This document shows, one piece after another, positions 7,435 through 14,037 of a stretch of DNA of 14,037 bases. Under the pieces are notes generated by a model that was not told the origin of the DNA, searched no databases, and saw only the letters and a list, made by a program, of their open reading frames with translations. Within the stretch, counting starts at the first letter, position 1, and each line of letters begins with the position of its first letter. A program made the translations under genes and the position numbers. This DNA comes from Polaromonas sp. Its GTDB lineage: Bacteria > Pseudomonadota > Gammaproteobacteria > Burkholderiales > Burkholderiaceae_C. The DNA lies in assembly GCA_026786065.1 (NCBI GenBank), contig JAJAYS010000054.1:1-14037 (forward strand). The letters are read 5' to 3'.

Positions 7435-7744
7435 GGTGATGCGCCGCCGGGGCGCTTTTTGATCGGCCTGTTGGGCGCCCTGTGTGAGGGCAACCCGCCA
7501 GTGATAGGCAGATGGGGTCAAAAAGTCGGGCCGAAAATTCCGCCGGTCACTGCTCAGGAGCAGAGGCGGGGAAGTGCCCAGATGCCGCGGGTAACTGGAG
7601 CCAACGACGCCGCGATTGTCTCACGGAACGATAATCGAGGGCTCACGGCAAATTCGGCCGGTCTGGCCGACGCACCTTCGCGGCTTGAGCGCACCGTCTG
7701 CCGGTCTTTCCCCTGTTTTTTCCTTTTTTTAGAGATTGATCGCG
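7435..7744. promoter_or_regulatory. Divergent intergenic region between rhlE and ettA
   Basis: These 310 bases separate two genes transcribed away from each other, so promoters for both must lie here. I could not find a convincing sigma-70 pair with normal spacing for either side. The rhlE side carries a hairpin next to its start codon; the ettA side has a pyrimidine-rich leader (T-runs at about 7715-7730) before AGAG and the ATG. No small gene with recognisable homology was seen. Confidence 0.6.
7441..7460 (-). promoter_or_regulatory. GC hairpin in the rhlE leader
   Basis: GCGCC (7441-7445) and GGCGC (7451-7455) form a short strong stem flanked by five T on the plus strand (7456-7460). In the rhlE transcript it stands only six bases before the ATG, where a Shine-Dalgarno site would be, so it may limit translation initiation. 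On the plus strand it looks like a small intrinsic terminator for antisense transcripts. Function is inferred. Confidence 0.35.
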
Positions 7745-9406
<1,662 letters not shown>

Positions 9407-9497
9407 TGCCCCCGCGGTCGGGCCGAGCCCCCACGGTCGCCCACTGCGTGTGGCTTCCCGCCCCCCGGGGGGGCCGCTGCGCCTGCGGCCTGGCAAA
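9407..9497. repeat. GC-rich intergenic repeat, copy C
   Basis: After the ettA stop comes a block with CCCCCACGGTCGCCC (from about 9429), GCCCCCCGGGGGGGCCGC in the middle, and a GCGCCTGCGGCCTGGC tail. It follows the same plan as copies A and B (C-run, C/G dyad, GGCC-rich end), although the GGGGCGG end block is changed. The following bases to 9613 show nothing further. The C/G dyad could form a hairpin but no T-run follows. Confidence 0.5.
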
Positions 9498-9613
9498 GCC
9501 GGTTCCGCGTCCCCGCCTTAAAGGGAATCGTTCGGCGGTCATGCGTTCGCGGTCTTGCACTTTCCCGCACGCCCTGAGGTATCGATGGGTGCAGCCCGAC
9601 AGGGGCGTTGCAC

Positions 9614-10153
9614 ATGACTGACGATGAGGTCCTGCGCCAAACCCGGCATTGGCTGGAAAAAGCCGTAATCGGGCTGAATCTCTGCCCGTTTGCCAAGGCG
9701 GTCTATGTAAAAAACCAGGTGCGGCTGGTTGTCAGCCATGCCCGCCATGCCGACGACCTGCTCGAAGAGCTCGACCGTGAGCTTGATCTGTTGGTGACGA
9801 CGCCGGCCGATGAGATCGACACCACGCTGCTGATCCACCCGACGCTGTTCGACGACTTTCTCGACTTCAACGATTTTCTGGAAGTGGCCGAAGGCGTGGT
9901 CGATGAGCACGAGCTTGAAGGCGTGGTGCAACTTGCCAGTTTTCACCCGAAATTTCAGTTCGACGGCACCGGGCTTGATGACATCGGAAACTACTCCAAC
10001 CGCGCCCCGTTTGCGATGCTGCATCTGCTGCGCGAGGACAGTGTCGAGCGCGCGGTAGCCGCCTTTCCGGATGCGGATGCGATTTTTGAGCGGAACATCC
10101 AAACCCTTCAGCGATTGGGGCTGGAAGGTTGGGAGACCTTGACTCGTTGTTAG
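9614..10153 (+). CDS. DUF1415 family protein
   Basis: Cytoplasmic protein of 179 residues; function unknown. Family hallmarks visible: GLNLCPFAKAV near the N-terminus (20-30), the SFHPKFQFDG segment in the middle and NRAPFAMLHLLRE towards the end. These match proteins annotated as DUF1415 (PF07209) in proteobacteria. The Cys-Pro in the first motif and the conserved His/Asp invite the idea of an enzyme, but no reaction is known to me. The ATG at 9614 has an AGGGG site 10 bases upstream; an in-frame TTG at 9608 is less likely. It follows ettA by about 200 bases including a repeat, so it may have its own promoter. Confidence 0.85.
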   Translation: MTDDEVLRQTRHWLEKAVIGLNLCPFAKAVYVKNQVRLVVSHARHADDLLEELDRELDLLVTTPADEIDTTLLIHPTLFDDFLDFNDFLEVAEGVVDEHELEGVVQLASFHPKFQFDGTGLDDIGNYSNRAPFAMLHLLREDSVERAVAAFPDADAIFERNIQTLQRLGLEGWETLTRC

Positions 10154-10211
10154 CCCGGCGAGCAGGGCGGCGCGCCAGCGTGGGGCGAGCAGGCGGGCAC
10201 CACCGCTACAG

Positions 10212-10640
10212 TTCAGCCTGCCGGATGGCGTCCAGTGGCGCACGGCGACTATTTCGGCGCCGATGTATTTCGTCAGCAGGCCCGAGCGGTTCGCGCCTTT
10301 CGTGCAGGCCCGAACCGCTGATCCGGCCACTGGCAAGCCCGATCCCGAAAAGCTCAAGGCGTTCAACGAAGCCAAGCCCGAAACCACGCTGCAGGGCGCC
10401 TACCTGAGCAAGGCGTCGGTGCCGGCAAGCTATGGCGCGGTGAATTACTGGAGCACCAACGCGTGCGAACTGGTCATCGGCAAGGTCGAGCCGATGCTGG
10501 GTGGCGCGTGCGACAAGATCCCGTTCAACCCGCTGGTGCTGCCCGGAAGCATCAAGGCATCGGCCGATCCGGAACTCAATGCGCGTGCCGCGCCTTACGC
10601 CATCTCGCTGGGTCGTCGCCTGAGCGAGGCAGCCCTATAA
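10212..10640 (+). pseudogene. Truncated, internally deleted catalase-family peroxidase (SrpA-like) remnant
   Basis: The frame from 10212 reads FSLPDGVQWRTATISAPMYF, then SRPERFAPFVQARTADPATG, KPETTLQGAYL and PASYGAVNYWSTNA, as in the middle of small heme catalase-like peroxidases. After that the sequence jumps to FNPLVLPGSIKASADPE and NARAAPYAISLGRRLSE, which matches the family's end, including the R-x-x-x-Y heme-ligand pattern. About 100 residues in between are missing, as is everything before FSLPDG (about 100-120 residues with the distal His and Asn). An ATG at 10263 could still start a 125-residue peptide, but it would lack the heme pocket. It begins shortly after the DUF1415 stop. Read here as a decayed gene. 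Confidence 0.65.
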
Positions 10641-10749
10641 GCGGTTTGGCAAGCTTCCGAAAGCCGCCGCATGACATCGCAGCTTTCGTTTGCGGCGTAG
10701 CGTGATGGCTGTTGCGATCTGAGCGTTTGCTGCGGTGACGGGCCAGCAG

Positions 10750-11499
10750 TCAGGCGCCTGCGGCCAGCGGTGCCACGCGCTGGCGCTGCGCCAGAGACGC
10801 CTTGACGTCTTTCAGGTTCAGGCCGTACACGTCGGCAAACTCCTCGGCGGACTTGCCGCTCGTGTCGTAGGCGCGAAGCAGCGCGTCGAGGCGCGCAGCC
10901 TTTTCACCATGTTCGGCGAGCGCTTCGTCGAGCAGGCGCGTCGCCTCGGCATCGCTGGTCTGCACCCGCGCCAGATAGTCCTGTCGGCTCAGACCGGATG
11001 CGTCGAACGCGGCAGCGAGTTGCGCGCGAAACTTCGGCCGCAGGTCGTCCCGTGAACGGGCTTGCCGCCGCCGGAACAGCTCCAGCAGCGACAGGTACAC
11101 ATGCTCGGGTGCCACCGGCTCGCCCGCTGCGCCGTCGAGGTCGTGGCGCAGGTTGCCGGCGGCCACGCTTTGCAGATAGCGGGTGGACCGCGTATGCATG
11201 CCGAGCGCGGCTTTCAGCGTGTCGCGCTTGAAATCTTCCGGGTGGCGAGCCAGAAGTTCCTGAAAGATGCCGAGCTTCAGCGGCAAAAACTGCGCGCCGA
11301 AAAGATGCGGATACAGCGCAAAAAGTTTTTCAAGCACCGGCTGTATGCCGTTGGTGCGGTTGATCTTGGGAGTCGATTCGGCCAGTGTGTTGTTCTGTTC
11401 GGTTTCAGGAGCGCCGTGGGCTTGGGGTGCTGCTTCTGCGGCGACCGGTTCGGGCGCGGTCGGGTTTGCTTCGTGGGCATTGGGAGTCATGGGCGTCAT
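10750..11499 (-). CDS. ProQ/FinO-family RNA chaperone
   Basis: RNA-binding protein of about 249 residues. The first ~48 residues are low-complexity (Ala, Pro, Glu). The ProQ/FinO domain runs from about 50 to 143: GIQPVLEKLFALYPHLF, then LPLKLGIFQELLARHP, ALGMHTRSTRYLQSV and GNLRHDLDG, with the conserved K75, R104 and Y108. Proteins of this family bind structured mRNAs and sRNAs and promote or block pairing. The C-terminal ~100 residues are charged and helical. Start: ATG at 11497-11499; a second ATG at 11490 is possible and neither has a clear ribosome site. It lies 59 bases after the TAXI-type gene on the same strand and may be co-transcribed. Whether it is orthologous to E. coli proQ cannot be told. 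Confidence 0.88.
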   Translation of the reverse strand: MTPMTPNAHEANPTAPEPVAAEAAPQAHGAPETEQNNTLAESTPKINRTNGIQPVLEKLFALYPHLFGAQFLPLKLGIFQELLARHPEDFKRDTLKAALGMHTRSTRYLQSVAAGNLRHDLDGAAGEPVAPEHVYLSLLELFRRRQARSRDDLRPKFRAQLAAAFDASGLSRQDYLARVQTSDAEATRLLDEALAEHGEKAARLDALLRAYDTSGKSAEEFADVYGLNLKDVKASLAQRQRVAPLAAGA

Positions 11500-11558
11500 T
11501 TTGGCTTGGATGCCGCATTGTCGGCGAGCGAGACAGCGGCCCCCGGCACCTGCGGACG

Positions 11559-12905
11559 TCACACCCGTGTCAGCTTGTTTCTGACGAGGTGGATGTTGCT
11601 GCGCAGCGCATACAGCTCGTCGGTGTAAGACAGCGGCACGGCAATTTTCTCGGCCCGGTTTTCAAGTTGATCGAGTTCGTCTAGCAGCGCCTGGTTGTCG
11701 TCCGGGTTGCTGCTGGAGACCCGGTCTTCGATGTGGCGCAACTGCCCGTACCAGCGAAAAATGCGCGAGCGCACCCGAAAAGCGTAGAGCGGCGGCAGGA
11801 TGCGCGACAGGGGCAGCATGATCGCCAAAATAATGCCCATCGCCAGCCACATCCGCTCCACCAGGTTGGCGACCCAGAACGGCAGGTAGCGCTGCAGCAG
11901 CGGCGCGTCGTTCTTGATGGCCCGTTCGGCTTCCTCGGAGATCGGCAACTCGCTGTTGTCGCGGTTCGGAAATTCGCGGGCGCTGCGGAACCAGCCGGCC
12001 GTACCGAACATGCCGTTGCCGGCCTGCGCAAAAAGCTGGATCAGCGCCGGGTGCGTCTGGCTGCGGGCGAGCAGCGAGGTCGTCGGAGCCACCAGCCGCA
12101 CATCGTCGGGCGGAATGTTGCCGGCCAGATCCACCACGCCGCGCGGCAGCCGGGTGGTGCTCAAAAAGGCAAAGCGCTTTGAATAGGCTTCGGCCTGCGC
12201 AAAATTCATCAGCTTGATGCCCGGTGTCTGCAGCAGCATTTGCACCATCAGCGATTCAGGGGCCGAAACGAAAACAAGGGCATCGAGCTGGCCGGCCAGA
12301 AAGGCCATCGTGGCTGGCGTCGCCTCCAGCCTGGACAGCCGGACACTGCCGGGGTCCATGCGGTTGCTTTCAAACAGCTTGTTCATCAGCGCCGGCACTC
12401 CGCTCCCAGGCGGGCCGACGTTGACGCGCAGCCCTTTGAGTTCGGTCAACCCGGTCAGCGTCGGGTCTTCTGCCGGCGGACCGGCTTTGCGCTTGGGCTT
12501 CGTGGCGGCGGCGGGGCGGTAAAACAGCCACAGTGGTTCTACGAACAGGCTGCCGAGCGAGGTGAGGGCTTTCTCGTCGTCCTCGGTGTAGCTGCTGGTG
12601 CCGCCCTGGACAAAGCCGAGATCGACTTTGCCGTCCCGCAGCAGTTGCAGATTGGCGGCGGAGCCCTCAGACGGTTGCAGCACGACCTCGATGCCTTCGG
12701 CCGCCAGCACCTTGGCGTAGCGTTTGCCGAACTCCTCGTAAGCGCTTTGCGCCGGGCCGGTGGCCAGCGTCACGCGCTGCGGCGGGTTCGGGTCCAGCCA
12801 CCAGTAAGCCAGGCCGAGCAGGCCGATTGCCAGCAGCAAAAAAGGGCCAAACGAGATCAGCAGTTCGCGCAGTGAAACCAGGGTGTAGCGGATGGTTTTT
12901 GACAT
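11559..12905 (-). CDS. Membrane-anchored TAXI-family solute-binding protein
   Basis: Protein of 448 residues. An N-terminal membrane helix (about 14-36) without signal-peptidase site is followed by a periplasmic TAXI-type binding domain (about 43-340): VTLATGPAQSAYEEFGKRYA, GSAANLQLL, VDLGFVQGG, GLRVNVGPPGSGV and the later segment of lobe 2. A second helix follows (about 345-372) and then a cytoplasmic basic, helical tail of ~75 residues. TAXI proteins normally feed fused TRAP membrane subunits (DctQM), but none is adjacent. The two-helix layout is common in Burkholderiales and may mean signalling or a scaffold role rather than simple ligand delivery; that is inference. A AAGG site lies before the ATG at 12903-12905. 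ProQ follows downstream. Confidence 0.85.
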   Translation of the reverse strand: MSKTIRYTLVSLRELLISFGPFLLLAIGLLGLAYWWLDPNPPQRVTLATGPAQSAYEEFGKRYAKVLAAEGIEVVLQPSEGSAANLQLLRDGKVDLGFVQGGTSSYTEDDEKALTSLGSLFVEPLWLFYRPAAATKPKRKAGPPAEDPTLTGLTELKGLRVNVGPPGSGVPALMNKLFESNRMDPGSVRLSRLEATPATMAFLAGQLDALVFVSAPESLMVQMLLQTPGIKLMNFAQAEAYSKRFAFLSTTRLPRGVVDLAGNIPPDDVRLVAPTTSLLARSQTHPALIQLFAQAGNGMFGTAGWFRSAREFPNRDNSELPISEEAERAIKNDAPLLQRYLPFWVANLVERMWLAMGIILAIMLPLSRILPPLYAFRVRSRIFRWYGQLRHIEDRVSSSNPDDNQALLDELDQLENRAEKIAVPLSYTDELYALRSNIHLVRNKLTRV

Positions 12906-12952
12906 GCGCGCACCTTAGCATGGGCCTCACCGCAGGCGCCGAAACACCGGTT

Positions 12953-13001
12953 TCTAAAAACAATTCGAGCTGTAGCCCTTATAAAAAGGGCGCAAGCAGC
13001 T
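12953..13001 (-). terminator. Hairpin repeat / likely terminator after the RND pump gene
   Basis: On the minus strand AGCTG (12997-13001) pairs with CAGCT (12968-12972) and inside it GCCCTT pairs with AAGGGC (12986-12991 with 12975-12980), followed by CGAATTGTTTTTAG. It lies just after the pump stop at 13034 and before the next gene on the strand, so it should end the pump transcript. It is the second copy of the AGCTGC-type element seen at 5036-5082. Confidence 0.6.
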
Positions 13002-13033
13002 ATGAAAATAATAGCGAGTGACGGGCGATTGAG

Positions 13034-14037
13034 TTAGCGTCGAGCGTCGCGTCGGTGCATCAGCAGGTACGCTGCCGGAATCACGAACATCGAGAGCAGC
13101 GGTGCGGTGATCATGCCGCCGACCATCGGCGCGGCAATGCGCTGCATCACCTCGGAGCCGGTGCCCGTGCCCCACATGATCGGGAACAGGCCTCCCAGAA
13201 TCACCGCCACCGTCATCGCCTTGGGCCGGACCCTGAGCACCGCCCCTTCGCGAATTGCCTCGATCAGGTCGCTGGTTGACGTCTTGCCACTTTCGGTGCG
13301 TTTGTCCCACGCCTGCTTGAGGTACAGCAGCATGATCACGCCAAATTCGGCCGACACCCCCGCCAGCGCGATGAAGCCCACCGCACCGGCCACCGACAGG
13401 TTGTAGCTCAGCAGGTAAAGCAGCCAGATGCCGCCTATCAACGCAAAAGGCAGGGTCGCCATGATTAAAAACGCATCGTCGAAACGTTTGAAGGTCAGGT
13501 ACAGCAGCACAAAAATGATCAGCAGGGTGAAGGGGACGACGATCTTGAGTTTGGCTGTCGCGCGCTCCAGAAACTCGAACTGCCCCGACCACGAGATTGA
13601 ATAGCCGGGCGGCAGTGTGACCTGGGCCGCCACCGCGGCCTGCATGTCTTTCACGGCAGAGCGCAGGTCGCGGCCGCGAATATCCACATAGACCCAGCCG
13701 GAGAGGCGTGCGTTTTCGCTGCGCAACATCGGCGGCCCGTCGGTGATGCGGATGTCGGCCACGTCCGACAGCACCAGGCGCGCACCGCGCTGATTCACGA
13801 TGGGCAGGCTGCGCAGTTTTTCGAGCGAATCGCGCATTTCGCGCGGGTAGCGCACATTGATCGGAAAGCGTTGCAGCCCAATGACCACCTCGCCGCTGGC
13901 GCCACCCAAGTTTTCTCCGCCCACGGCCGTGCTGACGACCGACTGCACGTCGGCGATGTTCATGCCGAAACGCGCTGCGTCGTCGCGCCGGATGTTCACA
14001 TCAACATAACGGCCCCCGGTCAGGCGTTCCGCCAGGG
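13034..14037 (-). CDS. Heavy-metal efflux RND pump CusA/CzcA family, C-terminal part
   Basis: About 333 residues of the C-terminal part; the frame is open to the right edge (LAERLTGGRYVDVNIRR just inside), so the gene, normally ~1040 residues, continues beyond. Typical CusA segments: SAVGGEN, RFPINVRYPRE, DGPPMLRSENAR, WSGQFEFLERA, then membrane helices with VPFTLLIIFVLLYLTFKR, FALIGGIWLLYLL, GFIALAGVSAEFGVIMLLYL, GAVLRVRPKAMTVAV and WGTGTGSEVMQRIAAPM. CusA pumps Cu(I)/Ag(I) with CusB and CusC. The methionine of DGPPML corresponds, as I recall, to one of the three metal-binding methionines of CusA, which favours copper/silver over zinc/cobalt/cadmium; the other two would lie outside the window. 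Confidence 0.93.
   Translation of the reverse strand, partial: LAERLTGGRYVDVNIRRDDAARFGMNIADVQSVVSTAVGGENLGGASGEVVIGLQRFPINVRYPREMRDSLEKLRSLPIVNQRGARLVLSDVADIRITDGPPMLRSENARLSGWVYVDIRGRDLRSAVKDMQAAVAAQVTLPPGYSISWSGQFEFLERATAKLKIVVPFTLLIIFVLLYLTFKRFDDAFLIMATLPFALIGGIWLLYLLSYNLSVAGAVGFIALAGVSAEFGVIMLLYLKQAWDKRTESGKTSTSDLIEAIREGAVLRVRPKAMTVAVILGGLFPIMWGTGTGSEVMQRIAAPMVGGMITAPLLSMFVIPAAYLLMHRRDARR

Noticed and set aside
7600..7735. Sigma-70 promoter for ettA
   Set aside because: TTGAGC-like and TAAT-like boxes occur but not with 16-18 base spacing, so no call was made.
10658..10697. Terminator between the catalase relic and the ProQ gene
   Set aside because: Two competing inverted repeats (CGAAAG/CTTTCG and CGCCGCA/TGCGGCG) exist, but loops are long and no T-run follows.

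Overview
The window looks like chromosomal DNA of a Comamonadaceae-type betaproteobacterium (Polaromonas, Rhodoferax or Variovorax relatives). The basis is the gene content (RhlE with a long glycine-rich tail, EttA, DUF1415, ProQ, membrane-anchored TAXI protein, CusA-type RND pump), the high GC, and two kinds of intergenic repeat that I associate with that family: a CCCCC...GGGGG...GGGGCGGYCC element and an AGCTGC...GCAGCT hairpin element. No rRNA, tRNA, CRISPR, transposase or phage gene was seen.

Region 1 (1-4607, + strand) is a carbohydrate uptake and oxidation operon: the last codons of one ABC permease, a second permease (MalG type), a MalK/UgpC-type ATPase, a short-chain dehydrogenase closely resembling IdnO (5-keto-D-gluconate reductase), a zinc dehydrogenase closely resembling IdnD (L-idonate 5-dehydrogenase) and a small cupin protein. 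Together they suggest ABC-driven uptake of L-idonate or a related sugar acid or polyol, then conversion through 5-ketogluconate to gluconate. The binding protein and most of the first permease lie left of the window.

Region 2 (4608-5099) has no intact gene. It holds a frameshifted remnant of the C-terminus of a Bug/TctC-type solute-binding protein, and a hairpin element that probably terminates the minus-strand gene to its right.

Region 3 (5100-10640) has minus-strand rhlE followed by an NAD(P)-binding protein whose start lies inside the helicase tail, then divergent ettA (+), a DUF1415 protein (+) and a truncated, internally deleted catalase-family remnant (+).

Region 4 (10750-14037, all minus) reads, in transcription order, the C-terminal third of a CusA-type heavy-metal RND pump, a hairpin terminator, a TAXI-family solute-binding protein with a second membrane helix and cytoplasmic tail, and a ProQ/FinO RNA chaperone. 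I found no clearly new defence or mobile system. The most unusual items are the ABC-fed idonate cassette with its cupin, the functional gene overlap at rhlE, the gene relics and the family-specific intergenic repeats.
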